64,000 bases of DNA from assembly GCF_006385805.1 (NCBI RefSeq), contig NZ_VFSG01000001.1, positions 620,001 to 684,000 of the forward strand. Direction: 5' to 3'. Position numbers and translations under genes: made by a program. Source of the stretch: Streptococcus xiaochunlingii. Lineage in GTDB: Bacteria > Bacillota > Bacilli > Lactobacillales > Streptococcaceae. Shown here in pieces: positions 48,841-58,715 of this stretch. Positions within the stretch are counted from its first letter, which is position 1; each line of letters starts with the position of its first letter. A model generated the notes under the pieces. It ran no database searches. It saw only the letters and a program-made list of their open reading frames with translations, and had not been told where the DNA came from.

Positions 48841-50040
48841 CTACATCGTCTCCCATTTCCCATTCCTTTGCAATAATCCGGTAGCAGAATCTTTCGCTGA
48901 CAAATCATCATCTAAAATATCTGTTCGATTTAATAAAATTATAGGTGAATTATCTCCCTTTGCAAATGCAAGCATTGTATTCGAACTATCTCTTACTGAA
49001 ACTTGAAGTTTTAATTTGATATCATTCAAGCTTGATAAACTACAAGAATAGCGGAAACTCTTCCTCCCTTTTCCATCAGTTAATAAATCTAAAGAATTAT
49101 CATTATATACCCAAAGACCGCGATCAATTTCAGTTAGCGAGAAAGCTATGTAAGTTTTTATGTCCTGATTAACATCATATGACACCTCAAACTCAATGGG
49201 ATCTTCAGGACTTGACATTTTATTCGAAAGCAATTTTATATTTAAATTGCTTACAGCTGCATCCTCAATTGTAACATCATCATTTGAAACTTTTTGATTT
49301 GCTGCATTATCATAACTATATTGATTTGCAACATCATCAGGATTTCCAACTACTTTAACTAACCCATTTTCAATTAAAACAGCCTTATTACAATATTTTT
49401 TTACAGCATTCATATCATGGGTAACAAGAATTGTCGTCTTACCTGATTTTTTGCGTTCCATAAAGTAATCATTACACTTACGTTGAAAAGCCTCGTCTCC
49501 AACCGCTAGAACCTCATCCAAAATCAAGATATCCCCTTGAGCCTTAATGGCAACCGAAAAGGCTAAACGAACCTGCATCCCTGATGAGTAGTTCTTGAGT
49601 TTCTGGTTCATGAATTCATGCAACTCGGCAAAGTCTACAATGTCATCATACATGGCATCAATCTCAGTTGTTGAGAAGCCCAGCATGGCTCCATTCATAT
49701 AGACATTTTCCCGACCTGTCAGTTCTGGATTAAAGCCCACTCCAAGCTCAATAAAGGACACCAGTTTCCCATCGATAGTGACTGTGCCTTTTTCTGGCAC
49801 ATAAATTTCAGAAATAATTTTTAATAGAGTAGATTTTCCAGAACCATTTCGTCCTACAATACCATAGAAATCTCCTTTTTTAACTTCAAAAGAAATGTCA
49901 CGTAAAACTTCTTGTTTTTTGTAACCCTTAATCCCCCTAAATCGGTTTACTAAAGTTGTTCGTAAACTTTGAGTCGATTCAGTTGGTAACTTAAAGTATT
50001 TGCTGACATGGTCAACTTTAACTGCAATATTACTTGACAT
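48841..50040 (-). CDS. rgpD: Rhamnan ABC transporter, ATP-binding protein
   Basis: ATPase of the Wzt/TagH/RgpD type exporting the lipid-linked polysaccharide. Walker A GRNGSGKST, signature NYSSGMQVRLAFS and Walker B ILILDEVLAVGD are in the first 230 residues. Residues about 255-399 form an extra beta-rich C-terminal domain like the Wzt carbohydrate-binding domain, which would recognise the finished chain end. The base that ends rgpC begins this gene. The C-terminal part is noticeably AT-richer than the ATPase part. Confidence 0.95.
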   Translation of the reverse strand: MSSNIAVKVDHVSKYFKLPTESTQSLRTTLVNRFRGIKGYKKQEVLRDISFEVKKGDFYGIVGRNGSGKSTLLKIISEIYVPEKGTVTIDGKLVSFIELGVGFNPELTGRENVYMNGAMLGFSTTEIDAMYDDIVDFAELHEFMNQKLKNYSSGMQVRLAFSVAIKAQGDILILDEVLAVGDEAFQRKCNDYFMERKKSGKTTILVTHDMNAVKKYCNKAVLIENGLVKVVGNPDDVANQYSYDNAANQKVSNDDVTIEDAAVSNLNIKLLSNKMSSPEDPIEFEVSYDVNQDIKTYIAFSLTEIDRGLWVYNDNSLDLLTDGKGRKSFRYSCSLSSLNDIKLKLQVSVRDSSNTMLAFAKGDNSPIILLNRTDILDDDLSAKDSATGLLQRNGKWETM

Positions 50041-50849
50041 TATAAAATCTCCGCAAATCGTTTAGAATTTCTGTTAAATACAATAACTCCAATAATAAAT
50101 ACAACTATTGGAATACAATATGGAATACATGCAATTAACTTATTATCAAACAAGTCCCAGCCACGAGGATTGACTGGATCAATAATATAGTGACGCATAT
50201 CTTGCAAAATTTGTGCAATTGGGTTCATCATCAATAGTTTTGCAACATCAGTATGATTTCGTTGTAATAAATATGTAATTGAATAAATAATTGGACTCGC
50301 ATACATTCCAGCCTGTAGCACTACTTCCCAAACTGGACCTATATCACGGTATTTAACAAATAGAGCCGATAGGATAAAAGCAAAGCCTAAGGAAAGAAAC
50401 AAAATCTCAATAAATAAAGGAATGATAACAAGAGTATGAATCCCAAATGAGACATTATTAATCAAGGCGAAAGTGAACACAACTAATAAATTAATCGAGA
50501 AGTTGATAGCTGCTCCTAGTACCGATGAAACAACAATAGTCTGTTTTGGAAAATTCAACTTTCTCAACAAATCGCCTCTTGAAACAATAGACAACATCCC
50601 CATATTTGTCGCTTCTGTAAAAAAGCTCCAAAAAATCATCGACAAAAGCAATCCAACTGCGTAGTGCGGAGTTCCATCATCAAATCTTAAGAATCGAACA
50701 AATACCACATACATGATACTAAACATCATCAAGGGTTTCAGTATTGACCAAAGGTAGCCAATAGCTGAGCCTTGATAGCGTAATTTAAAGTCTGTTTTGA
50801 TTAATTCTCGTAATAAAATTCGATTTTTCTGACTAAAAACATCAAACAT
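50040..50849 (-). CDS. rgpC: Rhamnan ABC transporter, permease
   Basis: ABC-2 type polysaccharide export permease (269 residues, six helices). LRYQGSAIGYLWSILKPLMMF is the typical N-terminal amphipathic segment and first helix; YRDIGPVWEVVLQAGMYASPIIYS the conserved late motif. It pairs with the ATPase encoded next to it and moves the rhamnan across the membrane. It shares one base with rgpB on one side and rgpD on the other. Confidence 0.95.
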   Translation of the reverse strand: MFDVFSQKNRILLRELIKTDFKLRYQGSAIGYLWSILKPLMMFSIMYVVFVRFLRFDDGTPHYAVGLLLSMIFWSFFTEATNMGMLSIVSRGDLLRKLNFPKQTIVVSSVLGAAINFSINLLVVFTFALINNVSFGIHTLVIIPLFIEILFLSLGFAFILSALFVKYRDIGPVWEVVLQAGMYASPIIYSITYLLQRNHTDVAKLLMMNPIAQILQDMRHYIIDPVNPRGWDLFDNKLIACIPYCIPIVVFIIGVIVFNRNSKRFAEIL

Positions 50850-51790
50850 TATTTTCCACCTCTAAATGCAAACTTTGTTAAAATCAAGGTCGTGAACACA
50901 CACGTGTGAAAAGCCCTGTTCTTGCGATAACCATACTGACGAATCCGTCTCAGACGTTCTTTTAGGGGAACGTCCATAATGGTCACAAAGTTTTCAATAA
51001 TTTCTTTATTTTGGGGGCTGACTGGCAGATCCAATAAATTTTTTGCTTGTTCTTGACTGGATTCAATGAGCTTCCAATACTTAGCAAACAGAATATGAGG
51101 GCGAACCCAGTTTTTAACCCGTTTCCTAAGGGTTCGAGCACCCAGAACATTGCTACTGTGCTGCCGGTACAATTCTGTCGGCTGATCGATATAGATGAGC
51201 TTTCCAAAAGTAGCTGCCAGCAAGGCTAAATACCAATCATGCATGAGAAGCGCATGTTTTTCTTGGCCTGTCCATAAGTCAGCCAACGCGTGGTTAATCA
51301 TGGCTACCCCACCAGTTACTGTATTTTCCGTCAGCTCTTGAATCAATTCTGTATTGGCATGATCAGACTGGGTGCGAATCATACTCTCATGTTGCACGTT
51401 CAAGTTTTCATCGACCACTTTTAAATCTGTGTAGACCAACAAAGGCACTTCTTGAGGGTGCTTGGCCACTTCTGCTACTTGAAGAGCAATCTTTTCAGGA
51501 AGCCAGACATCATCTTGGTCACTGAAGCAATAAAGATCTGCTTTTTCATATTTCAAGAGGGCCTGGAAGCTCTTGATAACACCAAGATTTTCGATAGTTC
51601 CTTGATTGATAAAGCGAATGCGCTCATCCTGGGCCACCAACTCTTGAATAATCTCTACCGTACCGTCGGTTGACCCATCATCTCGGATCAAGAGGTGCCA
51701 GTCTTGATAAGTCTGATCTTGGATACTTTTGACCTGCTCTTTTAGATACTGTTCACCATTATAGGTGGACAACAAGATATTTACTTTCAT
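50849..51790 (-). CDS. rgpB: Rhamnosyltransferase RgpB (GT2)
   Basis: Family 2 glycosyltransferase (313 residues) using a nucleotide sugar, in RgpB's case dTDP-rhamnose. NILLSTYNGEQYLKEQ and LIRDDGSTDGT bind the nucleotide, FSDQDDVWLPEK has the DxD motif and LMHDWYLALLA the acceptor side. It overlaps rgpA by four bases. Codon and base composition are closer to the housekeeping genes than to the AT-rich genes upstream at 53045-55575. Confidence 0.93.
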   Translation of the reverse strand: MKVNILLSTYNGEQYLKEQVKSIQDQTYQDWHLLIRDDGSTDGTVEIIQELVAQDERIRFINQGTIENLGVIKSFQALLKYEKADLYCFSDQDDVWLPEKIALQVAEVAKHPQEVPLLVYTDLKVVDENLNVQHESMIRTQSDHANTELIQELTENTVTGGVAMINHALADLWTGQEKHALLMHDWYLALLAATFGKLIYIDQPTELYRQHSSNVLGARTLRKRVKNWVRPHILFAKYWKLIESSQEQAKNLLDLPVSPQNKEIIENFVTIMDVPLKERLRRIRQYGYRKNRAFHTCVFTTLILTKFAFRGGK

Positions 51791-52935
51791 GATAAGAATA
51801 ATTCCTCGTATTCACCTACAATTTTTTCCCAGGTAAAGTTTTGCTTCATATTGACCTTGGCACGTTGACCCCATTCAGATACATCTTCTAAAGGATCGAC
51901 ATGGTCGATCAAATGCGCCAAATTCCCAGTTTCTTTGGTCCAATATTGGGCTGTATCCTTTGCGACCGTTTGGTTAAAAGAGACTCCTAGAACCAAATTG
52001 AGGTCCGTCTGAGCAAGAGCCTCTAGGAGACCAGGATTGGTTCCGCCCACTTCATGACCATGAATATAAGCAAAGGCTTCTTTACGAATATACTTCAAGA
52101 GGTCTTGATCATAGACCGTTCCTACAAATTTTACACGTGGATCCTGATCAAAGCCCGTTCGAGCTCGAAGCTCTTCAAAATAGGGATTGCCTTCATGATT
52201 ACAAATGATCACCAAATCCCGCTTGCTTGAAGAGGTCATAAATTCACGAATGGCGGTCTCGTAATTATTTTCTGGGACAAAGCGACCCAAGATCAAGTAA
52301 TAGTTCTTCTCCTGTGTCTGCCATTTCTGATAGAATTCTCTGACCTTCCTATCCTGACTGGTCAAGCTGGTCGGAGATAAATCCGTTCCGTAGGCAATAT
52401 AGGTCGTCTTGGACCAAGGATAGGCTTCCTTGATATAGGACTCAATACCTGGGTTGTCTGAAATTACCAAGTCAGCGTGGCGTGTCATGATTTTTTCAGA
52501 ATACTTGAGATAGACTTGAATCAATTTAGCCCACTTTGCCCGCTTCCACTCCAGTCCATCCGGATTGATATAGAATATCCCACCCATCTTATGAATCTTA
52601 CGCGCAAAAGGTGCTACAAAGGCTCCAATTGTATTGCCCAAGACATAAAAAATAGGTTTTTTAATTCCTTGTTTCTTAATGACCTTCAAGGCATAGTTGA
52701 TGGCCATCATATCATAGGCGATGACACGCGCAGGTCCAAGCTTAGGGGCTTTAATGGTAAAACAATCCACACCCTTGTAGTCAAAATGATAATAAGCTTG
52801 ATCATTAGAAAGGCAGGCAACATGGTACTGGATATCTGGAGACACTTGATGCGAAACCAACTGGTCTACAAAAGTCTCAAAACCGCCATATTGAGCCGGA
52901 AGACCACGACTTCCGATAATAAAAACGTGTTGCAT
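51787..52935 (-). CDS. rgpA: Rhamnosyltransferase RgpA (GT4)
   Basis: A 382-residue glycosyltransferase with a DUF1972 N-terminal domain (IGSRGLPAQYGGFETFVDQL) and a GT4 C-terminal domain (YLILGRFVPENN and GHEVGGTNPGLLEALA with the two Glu of the EX7E motif). In S. mutans RgpA adds the first rhamnose to the GlcNAc-lipid primer. An extended -10 lies 35 bases upstream. It begins the conserved rgpA-B-C-D block. Confidence 0.94.
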   Translation of the reverse strand: MQHVFIIGSRGLPAQYGGFETFVDQLVSHQVSPDIQYHVACLSNDQAYYHFDYKGVDCFTIKAPKLGPARVIAYDMMAINYALKVIKKQGIKKPIFYVLGNTIGAFVAPFARKIHKMGGIFYINPDGLEWKRAKWAKLIQVYLKYSEKIMTRHADLVISDNPGIESYIKEAYPWSKTTYIAYGTDLSPTSLTSQDRKVREFYQKWQTQEKNYYLILGRFVPENNYETAIREFMTSSSKRDLVIICNHEGNPYFEELRARTGFDQDPRVKFVGTVYDQDLLKYIRKEAFAYIHGHEVGGTNPGLLEALAQTDLNLVLGVSFNQTVAKDTAQYWTKETGNLAHLIDHVDPLEDVSEWGQRAKVNMKQNFTWEKIVGEYEELFLS

Positions 52936-52969
52936 ATGATTCCCTTTCTAATAATTTACAGTCTGTTCA

Positions 52970-52978
52970 ATTATACCA
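52970..52978 (-). promoter_or_regulatory. Extended -10 promoter before rgpA
   Basis: TGG-TATAAT on the minus strand; a weak -35 (TTATAC) lies 18 bases upstream. It would let rgpABCD be transcribed separately from the upstream genes. Confidence 0.5.
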
Positions 52979-53044
52979 TTTTAAAGAAAGCTTGTATAAC
53001 CATTTGTAGTGACAGTAATTGTCTGCAATCATTCTATAACTTTT

Positions 53045-54265
53045 TTAATACAAATAATTTTTTAAGAAATTTTTAAATACATCAATTTTAGATGATTTTA
53101 CACCCTTAATATTTAAAAATTTATCTTTTTCCTTTACATTAATCTCTACATCCTCATTTACATGTTTCAATATACACTTATAAGCATTTTCTAAATTATA
53201 TATTGCTGTTATTTTTTCTTTATTTTGTACCATTTCATTTTTCTTCATAGAAAAATTTGTCAATAAATTTAAGATATGTCTTGATAAATCAGGTATATCA
53301 CCCAAGCAGTACATTTCTCCTTGTATAAAGAGGTCTTTAACAGATCTATATCCCTTGTTATTCGATACAATTGTTGGAATGTTATTTATTAGTGCTTCAA
53401 TATATACCATTCCAAACGTTTCTATTTTTGATGTAAATACACATATATCTTTATCTGTTAAAAATTCCCAAGGTTTATCAAGAAAACCTATGAAATGAAC
53501 ATTTTGAATGCCATTATTTTTTACATAATCTTTACATCTTTTTGCATATTCTTCATCTTCTGCACCAATAAATATCAATGGAATATTTGAAATATTTAAA
53601 TTGTGATAAGCTTTGATTAATTCCAACTGATTTTTATTCTCAGTTATTCTTCCAATCTGAATAATCCTATGAGAATTAGAGGTTTTTAAATTTGTACCAC
53701 TTATTTCAGAGTATGGTATAAAACTTAAAATATTCTTATCAGTTAATAATTGTGATAATTCCTTTTGCAAAGAACCAGACACAGCAAAAATTTGATCAGA
53801 ATAATATTCAATAAATTCAAGTTTTTCTTTATAATAACCAAATTCTCCCTCAGGGAATTCATGAATTAACCAAAAATGACGAATATTTTCTTCAGCTGCA
53901 GCTAAAGCTCCCTGGAAGACATTAGCTGTGTTACTAATAACTAAATCAACTTTATTCTGATTCAAAATCTCTCGAATTCTTTTAATATTATCCTCGTAAC
54001 TTTTTACTCGCTGATAATATGTCCCAGGTAATCCACCTGGAGCTTCTTCCCACCACCACTTAACTGCTGGAATACCAATAGCTTGAATTCCAGCTTTCTT
54101 CATCTGCTCCAAATAATTTTTTTGAACTGGTACACGATAATCAGGGAAAACGTTTAAGACTCGAAAGCCTTTACTAACTAAAAATTTCATTAAATTAAAA
54201 ATTGAAATTTCGGCGCCATTATCCATTGTTCCAGTAGGTGAAATAAATAAAATTGTTTTAGTCAT
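53045..54265 (-). CDS. GT4 glycosyltransferase
   Basis: A 406-residue glycosyltransferase of the GT-B fold. The N-terminal part has SPTGTMDNGAEISIFNLMKFL (donor/acceptor glycine loop); the C-terminal part has IIQIGRITENKNQLELIKAY and CVFTSKIETFGMVYIEALI, the GT4 nucleotide-sugar site with its EX7E motif. Substrate unknown. The start at 54265 has AGGAG upstream. The gene is AT-rich, unlike rgpA/rgpB, and is followed by 109 bases containing the rgpA promoter, so it looks like an inserted or strain-variable gene. Confidence 0.88.
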   Translation of the reverse strand: MTKTILFISPTGTMDNGAEISIFNLMKFLVSKGFRVLNVFPDYRVPVQKNYLEQMKKAGIQAIGIPAVKWWWEEAPGGLPGTYYQRVKSYEDNIKRIREILNQNKVDLVISNTANVFQGALAAAEENIRHFWLIHEFPEGEFGYYKEKLEFIEYYSDQIFAVSGSLQKELSQLLTDKNILSFIPYSEISGTNLKTSNSHRIIQIGRITENKNQLELIKAYHNLNISNIPLIFIGAEDEEYAKRCKDYVKNNGIQNVHFIGFLDKPWEFLTDKDICVFTSKIETFGMVYIEALINNIPTIVSNNKGYRSVKDLFIQGEMYCLGDIPDLSRHILNLLTNFSMKKNEMVQNKEKITAIYNLENAYKCILKHVNEDVEINVKEKDKFLNIKGVKSSKIDVFKNFLKNYLY

Positions 54266-54273
54266 CGCAACTC

Positions 54274-55575
54274 CTAAAATACCCAATAAAATGGAATTAA
54301 TAAGTAAAGAGAAATCAGATAATTGAATAATAAGGTAACTACAGTAATAGTTAGCAACTTATGCTGTTTCATTTTAAGGTTACCTAAATTTGCAATTATG
54401 GGCAAAAATAAGATGAGAAATGGAGTGAAATATCTCCCCTGGCTTCCAACAGAAATATTCGCCCCTTTTCCTAACACTATAGGTGTCCATTGTAGATACA
54501 TGACCGTTACAGTGGCAAGCACTTGTATTGGAAACAATAATGAAGAGACCGTTGCAAAATCTTTAGTGAAGAAGTATTCTTCGCTTGATAAAAATATAAG
54601 AAATAATATGCAAATATTTACAAAAATAAGCCATAATGGAAGCTGAATAGTGAAATTCCCAAAATAACCAAACATACCTATTGTCAAAATAGTATTTAGG
54701 TCACCGTTCATATGTTGTTTTAATAATGTATTCGACAACACTTGAATGTAGTGGATTACTCCACCGTTATCTCTCATTAAATAATATAGAACAGCGAAGA
54801 TTGCAAGTAATAGAACTAAATAAAACACATACTTAAATTTTGAAATAGTCTGTTTAATCACTCTTAAGGGCGTATTTAAAAAACTAAAGACACCTTCAAA
54901 ATTTAATGGTATAAACGGAATAAGACATAGTAATAAAAAATTATTTGGTTTAGTAGCTAAAAGCAATAACGATATAGTTACTAATAAAAATCCATCTTTA
55001 TTTGAAAAAGTCTTTTTGTATGCTAAATTCGTTATAAAACCGATTGCTAGCATGATTTCTAAATAATTCATTACATCATAAGATAAAGAAGATGCTTGTT
55101 GAACCATTATTGGTTGTAACGAAATAAAGAATAGAGCTAGTTTACCATATTTAAAATATTTAATTAAACAAAAGACACCTATAATATAAGCTAAGGCATT
55201 AAAAATTCTGCCCATATAGATTATCATGCCTACTGTTGGCTTTATCAAACTTCCCAATGTCATACCAACCAACTGAGGAAGGAAGGAAAGAGATTTAAGG
55301 TTTAGAGTGACTTGATACGGTTCTTTTTCCATATCAAGTTTTTTATTAAGAACCTTTTCATAGTCAGTAGGGTTTACATGAGCATCACTCGAAATCTCGT
55401 TCATCCATTTAAAGGACTGTAGAGTTGGTTTGTGGACAGTTTCCCAAGTCATACGCGCGTGGTTTGTTTCGTCTGGCACACGATTAATTGGAAATACTAA
55501 CATAAATGAAAAAATAAAAATCGTTGCTAAGATGAAAAATAAATTTTCAACTTTTATTTGTTTATTTTTGTTCAA
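54274..55575 (-). CDS. DUF2142 polytopic membrane protein (GT-C-like)
   Basis: A 433-residue protein with about ten helices. The N-terminal loop FPINRVPDETNHARMTW, with PDE and H in the first outer loop, is the DUF2142 hallmark and resembles acidic catalytic loops of GT-C transferases. Such proteins occur in cell-surface polysaccharide loci; a lipid-linked-sugar transferase role is likely but unproven. It is strongly AT-rich. It overlaps the fusion glycosyltransferase by 14 bases. Confidence 0.85.
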   Translation of the reverse strand: MNKNKQIKVENLFFILATIFIFSFMLVFPINRVPDETNHARMTWETVHKPTLQSFKWMNEISSDAHVNPTDYEKVLNKKLDMEKEPYQVTLNLKSLSFLPQLVGMTLGSLIKPTVGMIIYMGRIFNALAYIIGVFCLIKYFKYGKLALFFISLQPIMVQQASSLSYDVMNYLEIMLAIGFITNLAYKKTFSNKDGFLLVTISLLLLATKPNNFLLLCLIPFIPLNFEGVFSFLNTPLRVIKQTISKFKYVFYLVLLLAIFAVLYYLMRDNGGVIHYIQVLSNTLLKQHMNGDLNTILTIGMFGYFGNFTIQLPLWLIFVNICILFLIFLSSEEYFFTKDFATVSSLLFPIQVLATVTVMYLQWTPIVLGKGANISVGSQGRYFTPFLILFLPIIANLGNLKMKQHKLLTITVVTLLFNYLISLYLLIPFYWVF

Positions 55576-58513
55576 AATAAGTCACCATATCATCTTTCTT
55601 GCTTAAGGTACAGTTTTCAAGAACAGCCCGATAAGCAGACTCTGAAATTTTCTGTCTTAATTCTGGAGATAAAACCAAGGCTTCAAGCTTGTCGAACCAC
55701 TGTTCATCAGTAGCCAACAATCCTGTTTCACCATCAACAACCGTATCTGAGAAAGCTCCTATCTTGCTTGCTACTGTTGGTACCTTCACCAAGGCAGCTT
55801 CAATCCACTTAATCTCTGACTTCGCACGGTTAAAGATAGAATCTACAAGCGGTGCTAGGTTAATATCAACCTCACTAATCAAGGCAGGCAATTTATCCCA
55901 GTCCACATAATCGTGAGTTACAATTTGATTTTCAAAGGGCTTCATATCCTGAGGGATATCGAGAATCCCGACAATATGTAATTGGACATTGCTATATTTT
56001 GTAAGCAGTTGCTTAATAGCTGGTTTAATCAATTCAAAATTCTCATTATGACTAATTGAACCAGAGAAATAACCAATCTTAACAATATCAGATGTTTGAG
56101 AGTAATCTTTGATATATTGACTACTAATAGCGATTAATTCATCAGAAGCCAAGTTACGATTAAGTAAAACCTTACTTTGGTACTTATACAACTCCTCCTG
56201 CAACTGGTTAGTTGAAGTAATGGCACCATCACAGTTTTCTAGCATATAGCCATAATTTCGAACACCTGCATCATAGTTTCCTTTTTCAACCGAATTCAAC
56301 CCTTGCGTATAACTCAATTGATCTGTATAAACCGTATCAAAGACTAAATCATCAATATCAAAGAAGACAGGTTTTCCATATTCCTTAGCCAAATGACAGA
56401 GACGCAAAAGTTCAGGTGAGATTGGGGAACGGTAGATAATGATGTGACTAGCATTTTGAGCCATCGATAATTGGAAATCAGATAGGTTAACAACTTTGAC
56501 TGCAAAGCCATGTTTGCGTAATTGTTCTGCCTTGTTCAAGACACGATAACGGGTACATTGCGGAATAATATTTTCAACCCCATCAATCAATAGAATGTAT
56601 TGATCACGTGGAACAGTCTTAAATTTATTTACAATATCTTCCAAGATTGCCACAGGGTAATCCGTTTTTTCTGCAACAAAGTCCAACAAGTCAGGGACTT
56701 CTGAATCACGATCCAGACCTTGCCACAAGAACTGGTCTTCATCATAATTTTTCAGAGCTGTGTATTTCACCAAAGGGCTACCTGCTTTGAGCATCTTAAG
56801 TGGGTGAATATACATGGCAGAATCTTCGTATTCTTGCACGACCGCATCGAAACGATAACCCAAATCAGCAAAATGCTTGGTAAAACGTGTCTCATGTCGA
56901 CCAATCGCCTTATCACGAGAATCTGTATCCGTCAAATGCGTCCAGTACTCATAAAAGGCATCATCATTTAGCATAAGCTTTTCAATAACTAAGAAATAAG
57001 ATTGAAGATGTTTAGGAATATAACCATAAGGATTCTCCTTAGTAACATCTTCTTGTTCTTCGCCAAATGAAATCCCCCAGAAATCTAGTTGCTTATCAGC
57101 CATTTCCTTGAATACTTGAGACAAATCTCTCATCGGACCAATATTGGTATCATTCACCAAGAGGAGCTGGTCGTAATCCTTAAGCTTGTCCTTACCAAAG
57201 GCAAAAATTCCTTCTCTAAATGCTGCAGTGTCGTATCCTTTATTGTCACGAGTTAAAACTCGACCATAAGTATCGAGAGTATTGATGTCATCTTCATGAA
57301 GGTGGCCATTCACAACAATAATAACATCATCTACTAATGGAGACAGGGCTTGCAAGAAACGTAATTTATATTCTTGAAGACGAGCTTCAGACTCAAAAAT
57401 AACATAAACCAGCACTTTCTTACCATTATATGATAAGGCAGAGCGTTGACTATTTCTAAGACGGCGTAACTGACGAACCTTAAGTGGTGTCATACGACGA
57501 CGTAGCTGCACAACTTTGACTTTTAAAGCTCTCAAATAACCTTTAATAGCTTTGGGATTCTTAGCAATTACTCCTACTGTCTTTATTGGAGTAATAAGGG
57601 CGTTCCCTAAACGATATGACAGCGAACTTCGGATAAGCTCAATTTCTTCTTGAGCGTCTTTCAGTTGTTTAGACTGCGTATATTTTCTTCGTTCAAGTTG
57701 ATCACGTTCTTTTTTCAAGCGGTTAACATAGTCTGTTACTTCATCGTGATGTTTAATCAAGCTATCCAACCGCTCTTCCAAAACCATGAGGTTATCACAA
57801 ACTGCTTTGTAAATTTCATGAGGAATCTTATCAAGATATTTCTCTAGAATGTCAAGATAGATTTCATAATGGTAGCGAACGGAGTCACGTCCAGAAATTG
57901 ATCCTGTTTCAAAGACACGATAATTAAGCTTAGTATTTGGCTTATAAATTGCTTTAGCACCGTTATTAATAATCAAGTTCAATAAGAAGTCATAATCTTC
58001 AAGCTTTTTTCGATTTAACTTCTCATCATAACAAGCTTTTCCAATAATACTTCTACGAATCAAAGAACAGTTATCAATAAAACTAGCATTTAGAAATGCA
58101 ATTAGGTCAAATTCACGGCTTTTGAGGTAGAACTCTTCTTTTTCTGGGTTAAAAAGATCACAGTAAACGATGTCAGCATTTGTTTCCACCAACTTACTGT
58201 ACAACTGTTCCACATAATCTTCATCAAGGTAATTATCACTATCTACAAATAGCAAGTAATCACTTCGAATAAGCTCGAGTCCTAAATTTCGATTCTTTAC
58301 TACCCCAAGATTTTCATGAGTTTCAAATCTTGTCTCAAAAGGTGATTCCTTCAAAACCTCTTGGATAATTTGGTTAGAACTGTCTGTCGAACCATCATCA
58401 AGAACAATTAATTCAATGTTTCGATAGGTTTGGTTAAAAATGCTTCGCAAACATTGTTCAATATAATTTTCATGGTTGTAACATGTTACAACTACTGATA
58501 TTAAATCATTCAT
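55562..58513 (-). CDS. GT2-RgpF-GT4 fusion glycosyltransferase
   Basis: A very large multi-domain enzyme (983 residues from ATG 58513; a TTG 69 bases upstream is possible). N-terminal GT2 domain (about 1-230: SVVVTCYNHENYIEQ, LIVLDDGSTDSS, LFVDSDNYLD), a coiled coil (about 255-300), an RgpF domain (about 365-640: DNKGYDTAAFREG, VNDTNIGPMRD, HLQSYF, RHETRFT) and a GT4-type domain (about 650-983: PVFFDIDDLVFD, IGYFSGSISHNENFE, KWIEAALVKVPTVAS). Three potential sugar-transfer sites in one chain suggest it builds a repeating unit, perhaps replacing separate RgpE and RgpF. It overlaps the DUF2142 gene. Confidence 0.88.
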   Translation of the reverse strand: MNDLISVVVTCYNHENYIEQCLRSIFNQTYRNIELIVLDDGSTDSSNQIIQEVLKESPFETRFETHENLGVVKNRNLGLELIRSDYLLFVDSDNYLDEDYVEQLYSKLVETNADIVYCDLFNPEKEEFYLKSREFDLIAFLNASFIDNCSLIRRSIIGKACYDEKLNRKKLEDYDFLLNLIINNGAKAIYKPNTKLNYRVFETGSISGRDSVRYHYEIYLDILEKYLDKIPHEIYKAVCDNLMVLEERLDSLIKHHDEVTDYVNRLKKERDQLERRKYTQSKQLKDAQEEIELIRSSLSYRLGNALITPIKTVGVIAKNPKAIKGYLRALKVKVVQLRRRMTPLKVRQLRRLRNSQRSALSYNGKKVLVYVIFESEARLQEYKLRFLQALSPLVDDVIIVVNGHLHEDDINTLDTYGRVLTRDNKGYDTAAFREGIFAFGKDKLKDYDQLLLVNDTNIGPMRDLSQVFKEMADKQLDFWGISFGEEQEDVTKENPYGYIPKHLQSYFLVIEKLMLNDDAFYEYWTHLTDTDSRDKAIGRHETRFTKHFADLGYRFDAVVQEYEDSAMYIHPLKMLKAGSPLVKYTALKNYDEDQFLWQGLDRDSEVPDLLDFVAEKTDYPVAILEDIVNKFKTVPRDQYILLIDGVENIIPQCTRYRVLNKAEQLRKHGFAVKVVNLSDFQLSMAQNASHIIIYRSPISPELLRLCHLAKEYGKPVFFDIDDLVFDTVYTDQLSYTQGLNSVEKGNYDAGVRNYGYMLENCDGAITSTNQLQEELYKYQSKVLLNRNLASDELIAISSQYIKDYSQTSDIVKIGYFSGSISHNENFELIKPAIKQLLTKYSNVQLHIVGILDIPQDMKPFENQIVTHDYVDWDKLPALISEVDINLAPLVDSIFNRAKSEIKWIEAALVKVPTVASKIGAFSDTVVDGETGLLATDEQWFDKLEALVLSPELRQKISESAYRAVLENCTLSKKDDMVTYFEQK

Positions 58514-58676
58514 TTTCCCATCCAGTTTGTTTAACAAAATTTCAATTAGTATCTGATAATTACTAATATTACTAAGCTTCAAAGATTATTAGTTAGATTA
58601 ATCTTTGAAAGTGCATACTACTTTAATTATACTATAGTTTATTCAAAAAAGAAAAAGTCCTCTTAATATTGAGTAA

Positions 58677-58702
58677 AAAAAGCAGATCGATTCTGCTTTA
58701 TA
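58677..58702 (-). terminator. Terminator after the GT-C-like gene
   Basis: AAAGCAGA / TCTGCTTT hairpin followed by TTTTA on the minus strand, 14 bases after the stop at 58716. It divides the locus into an upstream set (58716-64000) and a downstream set. Confidence 0.7.
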
Positions 58703-58715
58703 TTGATTTTCTGTG

